Positions 17,712 through 30,075 of a DNA stretch of 64,000 nt are shown one piece after another. The notes under the pieces were generated by a model. It was not told the origin of the DNA. It did no database searches and saw nothing but the letters and a program-made list of their open reading frames with translations. Origin of the DNA: Erwinia pyri (GTDB lineage Bacteria; Pseudomonadota; Gammaproteobacteria; Enterobacterales; Enterobacteriaceae). The position numbers and the translations under genes were made by a program. The stretch's first letter is position 1. Every line of letters begins with the position of its first letter. The stretch spans positions 62,001-126,000 of the forward strand of contig NZ_CP132353.1 in the NCBI RefSeq assembly GCF_030758455.1, written 5' to 3'.

Positions 17712-19799
17712 ATGGAAAATAATGCACTTGAGCAGGCGGCCATGGAGGCGGGCATCGCCTCCGGTTTTATCAATGCGCACGGCAAGCCGCAGGCTATAGC
17801 GGCTGAAACCAAGCGCGATCTGCTCCAGGCGATGGGGTGGAGCGACGAGCGTCGCACGCTGGTCAGCCCTGTTCCCACGGTGAAGGTCTTTACAGAAGGC
17901 CGCCGGTTTGCGCTTTCCGTCAGCGGCGAGGGGGATTACGGCTGGCTGTTCACGCAGGAAAATGGCAGCTCGCAGCAGGGTAAGGTCAAAGGCAGAATGA
18001 CGCTGGCGCTGCCTGAGCGGGTTCCCTGCGGCTACCACCGGTTGACGCTCTCTCAGGGAAATCAAAGCTGGGAATGCAGGGTGATTATCGCCCCCAAGCG
18101 TTGCTTTGAACCGGAGCCGCTGCTGGCGGGGAAAAAGCTCTGGGGCAGCTGCGTCCAGCTTTATACCTTACGGTCGGCGCGCAACTGGGGGATTGGCGAT
18201 TTCGGCGATCTGGCGCTGCTGGTGGAGAATATCGCCTCGCGCGGGGGTGCTTTCGTCGGCCTGAACCCGATCCATGCGCTTTTTCCCGGCGATCCCGATG
18301 CGGCCAGCCCTTACAGCCCCTCCTCCCGCCGCTGGCTGAACGTGATTTATATCGACGTTGCGGCGGTTGAAGACTTCTCTCTGAGCGAGGCTGCACAGCA
18401 GTGGTGGGCAGCGCCGGCAACCCAACAGGCGCTGCAATCTGCGCGGGCTACCGACTGGGTTGATTACCAACAGGTGATGGCCCTGAAATTAGAGGGGCTG
18501 CGGCTGGCTTATGCCCATTTCCTGGCGCGTAAGCCCAGGGAAGCTTCCCGCCAGGCTTTTGACCGCTTTGTGAAGCAGGGCGGGGAAAGTCTCTGGCTGC
18601 AGGCCGCTTATGATGCCTTATACGCCCATCTTGCCCGGCAGAGCGGTAAGGCACAGGGGTGGAACCAGTGGCCGGAAGCCTGGCGCAACGCACGCGGGCC
18701 AGCCGTTCGCGCCTTTTGCGAGCAGCAGGCACCGGAGGTGGAGTTTTATCTCTGGTTGCAGTGGCTGGCCGAAACGCAGCTGGCGAACTGCTATCAGCTC
18801 AGCCAGCAGCAGGCGATGCCGATCGGCCTCTACCGCGACCTGGCCGTTGGCGTAGTGGAAGGGGGCGCGGAAACCTGGGGCGATGGCGAGCTTTACTGCC
18901 TGAAAGCCTCGGTGGGCGCGCCGCCCGATATTCTTGGGCCTCAGGGGCAGAACTGGGATTTGCGGCCGATGGATCCCTGGGCGATGGTCAGCCGTGGCTA
19001 TCAGCCCTTTATCGATCTGTTGCGATCGAACATGATCCACTGCGGCGCGTTGCGCATCGATCATGTGATGGCGCTGTTGCGTTTGTGGTGGATCCCGGCG
19101 GGAGAAACGGCGGACAGGGGCGCTTACGTGCAGTATCCGGTTGATGACCTGCTGGCCATTCTGGCACTGGAAAGCCAGCGGCACCGCTGCATGGTGATTG
19201 GCGAAGATCTTGGCATCGTTCCGGTTGAAATCGTCAGCAAACTGCGTGAAGGCGGCATCTACTCCTACAAGGTGCTCTATTTTGAGCGTGATGCGGAAAA
19301 GAGCTTCCGTGCGCCGCAATCTTATCCGGTACAGGCGATGGCCACCCTGACCACGCACGATCTGCCCACCCTGCGCAGCTACTGGCAGGGGGATGATTTA
19401 ACGCTGGGGAAAACACTGGGGCTGTACCGGGATGAAGCGGTACTCAAAGCGCTTTATGCCGATCGGGCTGCCGCAAGGCAAAGCCTGCTGGATGGGCTGC
19501 ATCACTACGGTTGCGTGCCGAAGAGAACCGGCAGGCGGGCGGCCTTAACGCCGCTCTCGCCGGTGATCCGTCGCGGCTTACAGCGTTACGTCGCCGACAG
19601 CGCCAGCGCGCTGCTGGGACTTCAGCCGGAGGACTGGCTCGATATGGAGACGCCGGTAAACGTGCCCGGCACCAGCAGCGAATATCCCAACTGGCGCCGC
19701 AAGCTCACCCGGACGCTGGAGGCGATGTTTGCCGACCCGGAAGTAAACGCGTTAATTAAGGATCTCGATAACCGGCGCAGAAAGGTTTCGGTCAGGTAG
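17712..19799 (+). CDS. malQ: MalQ, 4-alpha-glucanotransferase (amylomaltase)
   Basis: A 695-residue GH77 enzyme of the enterobacterial length. It disproportionates maltose and maltodextrins, freeing glucose and making longer chains for MalP. GH77 signatures include GSCVQLYTLRS, NWGIGDFGDL, ALRIDHVMALLR with the nucleophile aspartate, IGEDLGIVP with the acid/base glutamate, and TTHDLPTLRSYW with the third carboxylate. Start ATG 17712 has GAGGGGAAG in front. It is the second gene of malPQ and ends before a terminator. Confidence 0.97.
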   Translation: MENNALEQAAMEAGIASGFINAHGKPQAIAAETKRDLLQAMGWSDERRTLVSPVPTVKVFTEGRRFALSVSGEGDYGWLFTQENGSSQQGKVKGRMTLALPERVPCGYHRLTLSQGNQSWECRVIIAPKRCFEPEPLLAGKKLWGSCVQLYTLRSARNWGIGDFGDLALLVENIASRGGAFVGLNPIHALFPGDPDAASPYSPSSRRWLNVIYIDVAAVEDFSLSEAAQQWWAAPATQQALQSARATDWVDYQQVMALKLEGLRLAYAHFLARKPREASRQAFDRFVKQGGESLWLQAAYDALYAHLARQSGKAQGWNQWPEAWRNARGPAVRAFCEQQAPEVEFYLWLQWLAETQLANCYQLSQQQAMPIGLYRDLAVGVVEGGAETWGDGELYCLKASVGAPPDILGPQGQNWDLRPMDPWAMVSRGYQPFIDLLRSNMIHCGALRIDHVMALLRLWWIPAGETADRGAYVQYPVDDLLAILALESQRHRCMVIGEDLGIVPVEIVSKLREGGIYSYKVLYFERDAEKSFRAPQSYPVQAMATLTTHDLPTLRSYWQGDDLTLGKTLGLYRDEAVLKALYADRAAARQSLLDGLHHYGCVPKRTGRRAALTPLSPVIRRGLQRYVADSASALLGLQPEDWLDMETPVNVPGTSSEYPNWRRKLTRTLEAMFADPEVNALIKDLDNRRRKVSVR

Positions 19800-19841
19800 A
19801 GGCCGGTACGTTGATACTACTCTGGATAATTTATGGCTGAG

Positions 19842-19870
19842 TGCTGCCCCTGAACCCGGGCAGCATTTTT
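19842..19870 (+). terminator. Intrinsic terminator of malPQ
   Basis: TGCTGCCC / GGGCAGCA stem (19842-19849 with 19858-19865) followed by a T-rich run, 42 bases after the malQ stop. Confidence 0.8.
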
Positions 19871-19883
19871 ACTCTGCCGTCGC

Positions 19884-20711
19884 TTATTTCTGGGAAATAA
19901 CCGAGGTTCGCTTCTCTGCAAACAGCTCGGGCAAGGTGCTGCGCTGCCGGAACCACATCGCAAAGAAGGCGATTATCAGCAGCAGTTCCGCCAGATCGCC
20001 GCCGTAATACATCCATTGTGCCGCGGCCTGGATCTCGCTGAGGCTGGCTGAAGTCCCCTGCGGATAGCCGTAACCGAACATCAGTTTACCGAGAATACCG
20101 TGTGTTGCTGTCGCCAGAAAAAGCACCACAAGCCGCACAGCTCTGCCAGGACGGCCTGGCGCAGGATCGGGGCCGGCGATTGACCAGGTAAACAGATAAC
20201 CTGAAAGAACAAAATGGAGGTGAAGAAAAACAAACAGGGCAGGATGGGTCATGGTCAGGGTATAAAGCGGCGTCAGGTAGAGAAGGTACATTCCGCCAAT
20301 ATCGAGCAGCGCGGCTGTCACCGGATGGATCAGAAACCGGACCGGCGGCGTCTTAAGAAAGTTCATAATACGGCGCGCTGCCGGAGCGGAGACGTTGCGC
20401 AGCAACAGAGTGCCGGGAGCGCCAAAAACCAGCCCGAGCGGGCCGAACATGCCCAGCATCAGATGCTGAACCATATGGCCACGCAGATCCTGATGCGCCC
20501 AGTCCGCCACGGGCGGCACTATGGCCGTGATAATCAGCCCTGTGCCGAGCGTGAAACTGACGATGCGCCAGAGACGCCATCCGGCGGTTTTGCGCAGCCT
20601 GAAAGCGGCAGCCAGATAGAGGCAGAGCAGCACCGCAGGCAGGATCGCCAACAGAACAAACAGCACGGTTTGTCCTCCCATACCGCCGTGCTGTGACATG
20701 TGATCCATCAC
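19884..20711 (-). CDS. CtaG-like (caa3-type) cytochrome oxidase assembly membrane protein
   Basis: A 275-residue membrane protein with about seven transmembrane helices and the family pattern of the caa3_CtaG group: the H-M-V-Q-H-L-x-L-G-M-F-G-P-L stretch near 92-105, HLHFVLSGYLFTW near 164-176 with conserved histidines, and AQWMYYGGDLAELLL near the end. Such proteins deliver copper to heme-copper oxidases in other bacteria. The start is GTG 20711 or ATG 20708, abutting the DUF2243 stop, so the two genes form an operon. No cytochrome c oxidase genes are in the window, so its partner here is unknown. Confidence 0.85.
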   Translation of the reverse strand: MMDHMSQHGGMGGQTVLFVLLAILPAVLLCLYLAAAFRLRKTAGWRLWRIVSFTLGTGLIITAIVPPVADWAHQDLRGHMVQHLMLGMFGPLGLVFGAPGTLLLRNVSAPAARRIMNFLKTPPVRFLIHPVTAALLDIGGMYLLYLTPLYTLTMTHPALFVFLHLHFVLSGYLFTWSIAGPDPAPGRPGRAVRLVVLFLATATHGILGKLMFGYGYPQGTSASLSEIQAAAQWMYYGGDLAELLLIIAFFAMWFRQRSTLPELFAEKRTSVISQK

Positions 20712-21188
20712 TTATCTCCCCGCAGTGTGCCGCACAGTAACCCCTGATCGCCGGTAAAACAGGTATCCCGTTAACAGTAAAAGGAGACCAAACCCATTCC
20801 AGGCCAAATCGTAGGGTAAAAGGTTTTCGACGTAGCGGATCTGGTGCAGCCCGAGCAGTTTGTGGTCGATAATCCCGTCAAAGAGCTGAAAGCTGCCCAT
20901 GCCAAAAAAGAATCCCGCCCAGGCGCGGTGCCGATCAAGTGCACCCCGGGCGCGCAGATCCATAAACATAAAAAAGCCCAGCACAAAAAATATCAGCTCA
21001 CCCGAATGCAGTAACCCGTCAGAGAAGAGGCCGAAGGCGGGCGTGGACCAGTCAAAAAAATGGTGCCAGCCGAGCATCTGGTGAAACACAATTTCATCGA
21101 CAGCAGCCATCATACCGACACCCAGTGGGAAGGTAGCGAGCAGCGTGCGCCGTAGATCTGGCTTGAGAACAGGTTCAGAAGAGGGCAC
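20712..21188 (-). CDS. DUF2243 family membrane protein
   Basis: A 158-residue protein with four hydrophobic segments. Features typical of DUF2243 are DEIVFHQMLGWHHF near 26-39, GLLHSGELIFF near 58-68 and FQLFDGIIDHKLLGLHQIR near 100-118, rich in histidines that could bind metal or heme. It is translated just before the CtaG-like gene. The pairing of DUF2243 with CtaG is a recurring arrangement and suggests a shared role in copper or oxidase maturation, but the biochemical function is not known. Confidence 0.85.
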   Translation of the reverse strand: MPSSEPVLKPDLRRTLLATFPLGVGMMAAVDEIVFHQMLGWHHFFDWSTPAFGLFSDGLLHSGELIFFVLGFFMFMDLRARGALDRHRAWAGFFFGMGSFQLFDGIIDHKLLGLHQIRYVENLLPYDLAWNGFGLLLLLTGYLFYRRSGVTVRHTAGR

Positions 21189-21336
21189 AGATGTCTCCTT
21201 TTAAAATGAAGTTGCGGTTTCTCTCTCTTACAAGCGTAGCTAAAACAGGCGTCAGCTCCATGCCGATAACGAAAGCAATCACCCTGGACCCTGTACAGGG
21301 CCGGATAATCAGCCGTGTCGGCAGCTTATCTGCCAT
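21189..21336. other. Intergenic space between the DUF2243 and malG genes
   Basis: No gene is seen. This stretch must carry the promoter for the DUF2243-ctaG operon, but no clear -35/-10 pair stands out. Confidence 0.4.
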
Positions 21337-21362
21337 AAAAAAGGGTGGCCGTAAGGCCACCC
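21337..21362 (-). terminator. Intrinsic terminator of malEFG
   Basis: Perfect 8-bp stem GGGTGGCC / GGCCACCC with a 4-base loop. On the minus strand it is followed by six Ts (A6 at 21337-21342 on plus), ending the malEFG transcript. Confidence 0.85.
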
Positions 21363-21406
21363 AGGACACAGGACTGACTGTAATAACCCTATTACAGGTA
21401 AAAAAT

Positions 21407-22297
21407 TTAGCCTTTTACGCCTCCGGCGGTAAGCCCGCCCACCAGCCAGCGTTGCGCTATCAGGAAGACGGCGGTAATCGGAATGGCAGAGAGAATGGCC
21501 GCGGCGGCAAAGTCTCCCCACAGGTAGTTCTGCGGATTAAGGTATTGCTGCATTCCCACCGCCAGCGTGTAGTTGTTCACATCCCGTAGCAGCAGTGAAG
21601 CCACCGGAACTTCGGTAATCGCTGCGATAAACGACAGAATAAACACCACGGCCAGAATCGGCACTGAGAGCGGCAGCAGCACCAGCCGGAACGCCTGCCA
21701 CGGCGAGGCGCCATCCAGCGCCGCCGCCTCCTCCAGCGAATTATCAATGGTTTCGAAGTAGCCCTTGATGGTCCAGACATGCAGCGCGATGCCGCCCATA
21801 TAGGCAAAAATCACCCCGCCGTGGGTGTTCAGGCCGAGGAACGGCACGTACATGCCCAGCCGGTCAAACAGGGCATAGAGCGCAACCAGCGACAGCACCG
21901 CCGGGAACATCTGAAAAATCAGCATGCCCTTCAGCAGCGAGCTTTTGCCGCGAAACTTCATACGGGCAAAGGCATAAGCGCAGGTGGTGGAGAGCGCAAC
22001 AATGCCGATGGCGGTGATCACCGCTATCTTGACGGAGTTCCACAGCCAGAGCATCACCGGGAAGGGCGGCGGCGTAAGGCTGCCGTCACTGTTGGTGACG
22101 CTGATGCCGAGCGCCAGCTTCCAGTGATCCCAGGAGACACTCTCCGGGATCAGGCTGCCGGTGGCGAAGTTACCTGGCCGCAGCGAGATAGCAAACACCA
22201 TCAGCAGCGGGAAGAGGATCAGCGCAACAAAACTCAGCAGTAACAGATGAGTCACCAGCAGCCTGACGCGCTGGGATTTTGGTTTTACCATCGCCAT
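21407..22297 (-). CDS. malG: MalG, maltose ABC transporter permease
   Basis: A 296-residue inner-membrane protein, the same length as E. coli MalG. Six hydrophobic segments are seen. The EAA loop [21 protein letters not shown] contacts the MalK ATPase. It ends [10 protein letters not shown] as expected. Gene order malE-malF-malG on the minus strand is conserved; it starts 9 bases after malF and is followed by a terminator. Confidence 0.97.
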   Translation of the reverse strand: MAMVKPKSQRVRLLVTHLLLLSFVALILFPLLMVFAISLRPGNFATGSLIPESVSWDHWKLALGISVTNSDGSLTPPPFPVMLWLWNSVKIAVITAIGIVALSTTCAYAFARMKFRGKSSLLKGMLIFQMFPAVLSLVALYALFDRLGMYVPFLGLNTHGGVIFAYMGGIALHVWTIKGYFETIDNSLEEAAALDGASPWQAFRLVLLPLSVPILAVVFILSFIAAITEVPVASLLLRDVNNYTLAVGMQQYLNPQNYLWGDFAAAAILSAIPITAVFLIAQRWLVGGLTAGGVKG

Positions 22298-22306
22298 AAC
22301 GCTTCC

Positions 22307-23866
22307 TTAATCAAATTTCATTCGTGAGGCTTTAAGGTTGATTGCCGCCAGCGCGCCAACCAGCAGGAAGATCAGCGTGGCGATGGCGGCAGCCAGGCCA
22401 AAGTCCTGCCCGCCGCCGCCCTCAAAGGCGATGCGCCAGGTATAGCTGACCAGCAGATCGGTATGCCCGGCGGGCGTGGTGGTGCCCAGCCGATCGGGGC
22501 CGCCGTTGGTCAGCAGCTGAATTAGCACAAAGTTATTAAAATTAAAGGCAAAGCTGGCGATCATCAGCGGCGTCAGCGGCTTAATCAGCAGCGGCAGCGT
22601 GATGCGGAAGAAGTTCTGCACCGGCGTGGCACCGTCCATTGCGGAAGCCTCGTAGAGATCGTCCGGGATAGCTTTCAGCAGGCCCATACACAAAATCATC
22701 ATGTAGGGATAGCCAAGCCAGGTATTGACGATCACCAGCATGGTTCTGGCCGTCAGCGGGTCGCTGAACCAGGCGGGTTTGATGCCGAACAGCGCGCTCA
22801 GCATCAGGTTGATTTCACCAAAGCTCTGGTTAAATAACCCTTTGAAAATCAGGATTGAGATAAAAGCGGGGACGGCATAAGGCAGGATCAGCAGCAGGCG
22901 ATAGGCGGCCTTACCCTTCAGCTCATCCCACTGCACGACACATGCCAGCACCATGCCCACCGCCGTGGTGAAGAGCACCGTGAGCAGCGAAAACAGCACC
23001 GTCCAGACAAAGATTGCCAGGAAAGGTTTCTGGATCCCCTCATCCTGAAACACGCGCAGGAAGTTTTTCCAGCCGATGCCTACCGTAAAGCCGGGGCTGA
23101 GGGTTTCCGTTTCCCAGTCGCCATGCGTATCAATCAGCTGATAGAACCCGCTGCTCATGTTGGGACTGTAGACTTTCCCGTTCTGACTGTTGGTCAGCAT
23201 TCTGCCGTCATCGCCCAGTTTATACAGCGGCTGGGTGCCGGAAAACTGTCGCAGAGAGCTCATCCGTAACGCCGTGCCGTCTGCCAGCTGTGCGGAAAGC
23301 TGGCCAAGCGCCTGGCGATTCTGGGTAATGATCCGCAGTCCGGCTTTAGCGCTTTCCGGTGCGGTCTGGGGTGCCATTTCCAGCGTCTGCGGAGTGGCGG
23401 GATCCAGAGTAAAGGGTCTGGAGACCAGCACTTCACTACTCTCGGGCGACGTCAGCGCCAGCTGCCACTGCTTTCCAGCGGGGTAGAGCGCAAAGTTCCA
23501 GGCTTTGTCGGCGCGGAATTGTCTCTCCATCAGCACGCTCTGGGCGCGCTCAAAACTCAGCTGATGAACGCTGCTGTAGTTGGTGAAGGCGATGGCAATG
23601 GTACAGACCAGCGGGAACAGCACAAACAGCGCCATACCGGCGAGGCCGGGATAAACGTAGCGCCAGGAGTAGGCCCGGCGATTACCATAAATAAACAGGC
23701 CGACACTGGAGAGGATCAGCGTCAGGATGGCAAACAGGTATTCGCCCTGCGCGTACATCAACACAATTAAATAACCAGCCACCAGAGCACACAGGCCGAT
23801 AAGAGCCCAGGCGAGCAGGGGGCGGCCTTTGTTTCTGGCAGGCAGGCTGGTCTGAGCTACGGACAT
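22307..23866 (-). CDS. malF: MalF, maltose ABC transporter permease
   Basis: A 519-residue membrane permease close to the E. coli length (514), including the large periplasmic P2 loop (about 95-275) found in enterobacterial MalF. The GYLIVLMYAQGEYLFAILTL region near 25-45 and EASAMDGATPVQNFFRITLPLL (EAA loop) near the C-terminal third are diagnostic. The ATG at 23866 has AAGGAT in front and is preferred to an in-frame start 45 bases upstream. It forms the transmembrane core with MalG. Confidence 0.97.
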   Translation of the reverse strand: MSVAQTSLPARNKGRPLLAWALIGLCALVAGYLIVLMYAQGEYLFAILTLILSSVGLFIYGNRRAYSWRYVYPGLAGMALFVLFPLVCTIAIAFTNYSSVHQLSFERAQSVLMERQFRADKAWNFALYPAGKQWQLALTSPESSEVLVSRPFTLDPATPQTLEMAPQTAPESAKAGLRIITQNRQALGQLSAQLADGTALRMSSLRQFSGTQPLYKLGDDGRMLTNSQNGKVYSPNMSSGFYQLIDTHGDWETETLSPGFTVGIGWKNFLRVFQDEGIQKPFLAIFVWTVLFSLLTVLFTTAVGMVLACVVQWDELKGKAAYRLLLILPYAVPAFISILIFKGLFNQSFGEINLMLSALFGIKPAWFSDPLTARTMLVIVNTWLGYPYMMILCMGLLKAIPDDLYEASAMDGATPVQNFFRITLPLLIKPLTPLMIASFAFNFNNFVLIQLLTNGGPDRLGTTTPAGHTDLLVSYTWRIAFEGGGGQDFGLAAAIATLIFLLVGALAAINLKASRMKFD

Positions 23867-23932
23867 AGCAATAATCCTTTTTGGCACGGTGCAGCCGCAC
23901 AGCGGCTGCACCGTAAGTCGCGGAAGAAACGA

Positions 23933-25132
23933 TTATTTGGTCACGCGGGTTTCCACATCTTTCAGCGCCTGAGGCACGGTCTGACGACCATTAACCGCAT
24001 TGACGATGGCGCTGCGCTCGGCATACCAGAAGGCGCTCATTTGCGGGATGTTCGGCATGATTTCGCCGTTCTTCGAGTTCGCCATGGTGGCGGCAATACG
24101 CGGATCTTTTTCCAGCTTAGACTGGTACGATTTCAGCGCTACGGCGCCCAGCGGCTTATCTTTATTTACCACCGCCAGGCCCTCATCGGTGATCAGATAA
24201 TTTTCCAGGAACTCCTTCGCCAGCTCTTTGTTCGGGCTGGCCGCATTGATGCCCGCCGTCAGCACGCCAACAAAGGGTTTAGAGGGCTTACCGTGGAAGG
24301 TCGGCAGCGGCGCAACGCCGTAGTTGATTTTGCTCTTGTCGAGGTTAGCCCAGGCCCAGGGACCGTCAATGGTCAGCGCCGTCTGGCCTTTGTTGAAGGC
24401 TGCTTCCGCAATGGAGTAGTCGGTGTCGGCACTGATATGTTTGTTTTTCACTAAATCGACAATGAACTGCAGGCCAGCCTGCGATCCGGCGTTATTCACG
24501 CCTGTGTCTTTGGTGTCATATTTTCCTGCAACATACTTAAAGGCATAACCGCCATCCGCGGCAATGATGGGCCAGGTAAAGTAGGGTTCCTGCAGGTTCC
24601 ACATGATGGCGCTTTTGCCTTTGCCCCGCAGCGTTTTATCCAGCGCCGGGATCTCTTCCCAGGTTTTCGGCGGAGTCTTGATCAGGTCTTTGTTGTAAAT
24701 CAGCGACAGGGATTCCACCGCTACCGGGTAACCAATCAGTTTGCCGTCGAAGGTGACCGCATCCCAGGTAAACGGGAACAGCTTATCTTTGAAAGCCTGG
24801 TCAGGAGCGATCTCTGCCACCAGACCGGACTGGGCATAACCGCCGAAACGGTCGTGGGCCCAGAAAATGATATCGGGTCCGTCACCGGTCGCGGCCACCT
24901 GCGGATACTTCTCTTCCAGCTTGTCCGGGTGCTCGACGGTGACTTTAATGCCGGTATCCTGCTCAAACTTTTTACCGACTTCCGCCAGGCCGTTATAGCC
25001 TTTGTCACCGTTGATCCAGATCACCAGCTTGCCTTCTTCTATTTTGGCAAAGGCGGCAGAGGAGAGAACCAGCGTTGCCAGTGCGGAGATCTTCACGGTG
25101 TGTCTGAGGATGTTCTTCATGCTGAGAGCCAT
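23933..25132 (-). CDS. malE: MalE, periplasmic maltose-binding protein
   Basis: A 399-residue precursor. A signal peptide ends at AAFA, and the mature protein begins [20 protein letters not shown], almost the same as E. coli maltose-binding protein. Ligand-contact residues such as W in [16 protein letters not shown] and the C-terminal MSAFWYA are retained. The ATG at 25132 has AAGGACTGG upstream, matching the E. coli arrangement, and is preferred over the ATG four codons later. It binds maltose and maltodextrins for MalFGK2 and is the first gene of malEFG. Confidence 0.97.
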   Translation of the reverse strand: MALSMKNILRHTVKISALATLVLSSAAFAKIEEGKLVIWINGDKGYNGLAEVGKKFEQDTGIKVTVEHPDKLEEKYPQVAATGDGPDIIFWAHDRFGGYAQSGLVAEIAPDQAFKDKLFPFTWDAVTFDGKLIGYPVAVESLSLIYNKDLIKTPPKTWEEIPALDKTLRGKGKSAIMWNLQEPYFTWPIIAADGGYAFKYVAGKYDTKDTGVNNAGSQAGLQFIVDLVKNKHISADTDYSIAEAAFNKGQTALTIDGPWAWANLDKSKINYGVAPLPTFHGKPSKPFVGVLTAGINAASPNKELAKEFLENYLITDEGLAVVNKDKPLGAVALKSYQSKLEKDPRIAATMANSKNGEIMPNIPQMSAFWYAERSAIVNAVNGRQTVPQALKDVETRVTK

Positions 25133-25505
25133 AATCCAGTCCTTATAGTGCTGTGAGGCAGCAGATTTCTCTCTACATCGAGGGTGAGAGGGTACGTTGC
25201 CAGTGTGGAGTTAACCCCCCGGAGCTTCATCCTCCCCCCGCCTACGCCCCCACCTCTCAGACTGTGATGCCCCTAACACTCTGGGCGGTAATGACAGCTG
25301 ACTCGCAAAATTCACCATCAGTTTTTGCCAGGTGCGTCACGAAATTGGCTTTTAGCCTGAACTTTTCTTCGCTGCGCGTGGCGGCTCATCCTCCCTGCTC
25401 CTCCCCCGTGAAAAACCCGCTGCCGGAGGATTACGCCCGCCGCGCTTGTCGGCATCCTTCCTGACATTCAATTTCCTCTGCATGTGGCAGAGAGAGGAGT
25501 TCAGG
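25133..25505. promoter_or_regulatory. malE / malK divergent control region with MalT boxes and a CRP site
   Basis: This 373-base gap lies between divergent malEFG and malK-lamB-malM. GGAGGA cores of MalT boxes occur on the minus strand at 25230-25235 (full box GGGGAGGATG), 25389-25394 and 25399-25404, and on the plus strand at 25425-25430. TGTGA-N6-TAACA at 25263-25278 is a good CRP-site candidate. Tandem boxes near malK and CRP sites in the middle match the E. coli malEp-malKp layout, where CRP repositions MalT. Confidence 0.7.
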
Positions 25506-27940
<2,435 letters not shown>

Positions 27941-27985
27941 GTGTCCCCTCATCTGCGGCAAGTTGAGTCGTAAAGAAGATGTGCT

Positions 27986-28016
27986 GGCTGGCGGCAGGCG
28001 TGAATGGCTGCCAGCC
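27986..28016 (+). terminator. Hairpin between lamB and malM
   Basis: GGCTGGCGGC (27986-27995) pairs with GCTGCCAGCC (28007-28016) with one G-U pair and an 11-base loop. There is no T run, so it is more likely an mRNA stabiliser or attenuator that lowers malM expression than a full terminator. Confidence 0.55.
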
Positions 28017-28043
28017 TTCATGGTGATTTCAAAGGAAACAACA

Positions 28044-28934
28044 ATGAAAAAGAAACTGCTGTCACTGTGTCTCTCCCTGAGCCTGCTGGCTGCTGCGCCT
28101 GCAGTGGTCTCTGCGGCCCAGCAGGATGCTGCTAAGGCCCCCACTATTTCCAGCGAGCAGTTACGCAAACTCTCCTGGACACCGCTGGTTCCGCCGGTGA
28201 CGCAGGAGGTGCAGCTTGGTAGCGGCGGCTCGCAGATCAATCAGGGCGAGATCCAGGGCGCCGTGGGTGCCTTTGCCCTGCCGGCTGACCGTGGTTCGCT
28301 GGAGATCGTATTAACCAGCGTGGTGGCAGGCAAAACGGTTTATGCCCCGAACGTGCTGGTACTGGATGAACAGATGCGTCCGGCAGCGTTCTATCCCAGC
28401 AACTATTTCCCCTATGAGAAGCCCGGCATCGTCTCCAGCGATCGCCTTGAAGGCACGCTGAAGCTCACTCCGGCGCTGGGGCAGAAGCAGATCTACCTGC
28501 TGGTTTATACCACCAGTAAAGATCTGAGCGAGACCACGCAAATGGTTAACCCCGCCAAAGCCTATGCGGCTGGCGTGGGCAATGCCGTACCCGATATTCC
28601 CGATCCGGTTGCCCGTCACACCGCAACCGGCACGCTCAGTCTGAAAGTCACCGCAGAGCAGAAGGCGGGGAACGTGATGATTGGGCAGCTCTTCCCATCA
28701 TCCGACGCCCCGGCGGCCGCCCCTGCGGTGGTAGGCAGTACCCAGGCTGCGGCACCTGCGCCAGCCAAACCTACTGAGCCGATGCTGGATGACTCCGACG
28801 CCTGGTTTAACAACGCCATTAAGAAGGCGGTTAAGGCCGGGGATGTGGACAAGGCGCTGAAACTGCTGGATGAAGCTGAGCGGCTTGGCTCGAAAACGGC
28901 CCGTAAAACCTTTATCGAGAGCGTGAAGCAGTAA
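28044..28934 (+). CDS. malM: MalM, periplasmic maltose-operon protein
   Basis: A 296-residue protein with a signal peptide (MKKKLLSLCLSLSLLAAAPAVVSA). The body matches the MalM family: an Ala/Pro-rich linker near 225-248 joins the main domain to a helical C-terminal tail (DDSDAWFNNAIKKAVKAGDVD). The ATG at 28044 has AAAGGAAAC in front. It is the last gene of malK-lamB-malM. MalM is a conserved periplasmic protein of the regulon without an established biochemical role. Confidence 0.92.
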   Translation: MKKKLLSLCLSLSLLAAAPAVVSAAQQDAAKAPTISSEQLRKLSWTPLVPPVTQEVQLGSGGSQINQGEIQGAVGAFALPADRGSLEIVLTSVVAGKTVYAPNVLVLDEQMRPAAFYPSNYFPYEKPGIVSSDRLEGTLKLTPALGQKQIYLLVYTTSKDLSETTQMVNPAKAYAAGVGNAVPDIPDPVARHTATGTLSLKVTAEQKAGNVMIGQLFPSSDAPAAAPAVVGSTQAAAPAPAKPTEPMLDDSDAWFNNAIKKAVKAGDVDKALKLLDEAERLGSKTARKTFIESVKQ

Positions 28935-28965
28935 ACGGCTGTGATTCAGGGGCCAGGCAGGGGCT

Positions 28966-29895
28966 TTACCAGCCTGTGTCCCCTAACATTTTCTGAATAT
29001 TAAGTACGGCCTGATTATTTTCATTGAGTCGGATAGCGGCGTAGACATCAATATTTAACTGCTGCGACTCCTCATCAGTTAACGCACGGTAGCATAACCC
29101 TTCCTGATTAAAGGTACATTTTGACTGCGGCATCAGAGCAAAGCCCTTACCTCTGGCGATATGCGTCAGCATAACGAGGGAATCATCAGGCTCTTTGACT
29201 TTTTTAAGCGTGACGTTGAGCCTGCTGAAATAGTCTTCGCACTTATCATAAAATGAAGGGTTTGCGCTTCTGGCAAACCAGAAAAGCGGTAAATCACTCA
29301 CTTCCTGTAGGGAAACCTTCTCGTTGAGACTGGCCGGATGCAGGGCCGGCATAGCCATCAGCAGGGGTTCACGGCAGACCCAGCGGTATTGCACAACATC
29401 TTCATGACCCGTGCCTTTCTCTCCCGTCAGGACAAGGTCAAGCGTGTTTTTAGCCAGGCACTGCAGCAGCTGGGCAGAGGTCAGGTTGGGCGTTTCCACG
29501 TCATCTTCAGCATTGAGTTTGGTCAGCTGCTTATTTAATGGCTCTACAAATTCAAAGTTCAGCGTGCGGGTAAGGCCGATGCGCAGACGCCCTTCGGTTG
29601 CCAGCGAGTCCGCTTTTAATCCATAGAGTTCCGCCAGAATGTTCTCTGCTCTTACCACAAGGGCGCGCCCTGCTTCCGTCAGGCTCACATCGTGCGTACT
29701 GCGGCTGAACAGCTGTTCTCCCAGCACGGCTTCCAGACATTTGACCTGGCGAGTTAGCGGCGGCTGGGTCATGCTGAGCCGCTCAGCCGCCCGGCGAAAG
29801 TTAAGTTCATGGGCCACAGCCAGAAAGCACTGAAGTTGCTTCACGCTGGGAAGATTGCTGCTGATAAGGTGCGCTGCTGTAGCCATAGAGTCCAT
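28966..29895 (-). CDS. LysR-type regulator divergent from the AfsA operon
   Basis: A LysR protein of about 310 residues. The N-terminal winged helix is clear (VKQLQCFLAVAHELNFRRAAERL, then TQPPLTRQVKCLE), followed by a LysR substrate domain. The start is uncertain: ATG 29895 is chosen, with ATG 29886 and TTG 29907 as alternatives. It reads away from the eight-gene operon that starts at 30076, with a TAAT-N11-ATTA site between them, so it is probably that operon's regulator. It is convergent with malM. Confidence 0.88.
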   Translation of the reverse strand: MDSMATAAHLISSNLPSVKQLQCFLAVAHELNFRRAAERLSMTQPPLTRQVKCLEAVLGEQLFSRSTHDVSLTEAGRALVVRAENILAELYGLKADSLATEGRLRIGLTRTLNFEFVEPLNKQLTKLNAEDDVETPNLTSAQLLQCLAKNTLDLVLTGEKGTGHEDVVQYRWVCREPLLMAMPALHPASLNEKVSLQEVSDLPLFWFARSANPSFYDKCEDYFSRLNVTLKKVKEPDDSLVMLTHIARGKGFALMPQSKCTFNQEGLCYRALTDEESQQLNIDVYAAIRLNENNQAVLNIQKMLGDTGW

Positions 29896-29980
29896 CCCGC
29901 CATTCAAAGGCGCATTTTAGCCTTTTTTATCTGTGCAGATAAATCACCAATATCACTATCAGAAAAACACCCATTCACAG

Positions 29981-29999
29981 TAATTCAAAAATTGTATTA
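29981..29999. promoter_or_regulatory. LysR-type box TAAT-N11-ATTA
   Basis: TAAT (29981-29984) and ATTA (29996-29999) are separated by exactly 11 bases, the classic T-N11-A LysR site with extended symmetry. It sits in the AT-rich divergent gap, 77 bases before the first operon gene. Binding by the LysR protein at 28966-29895 is inferred. Confidence 0.5.
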
Positions 30000-30075
30000 C
30001 ACATTTAATAATTCCATCTTCTCACCATATTGCTAAATTCCTCCCGAAATTAAGCACACATCTCAGGAGAGAAAA

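Noticed and set aside
16263..18065. 600-codon minus-strand frame opposite malP and malQ
   Set aside because: Shadow of two highly conserved enzymes.
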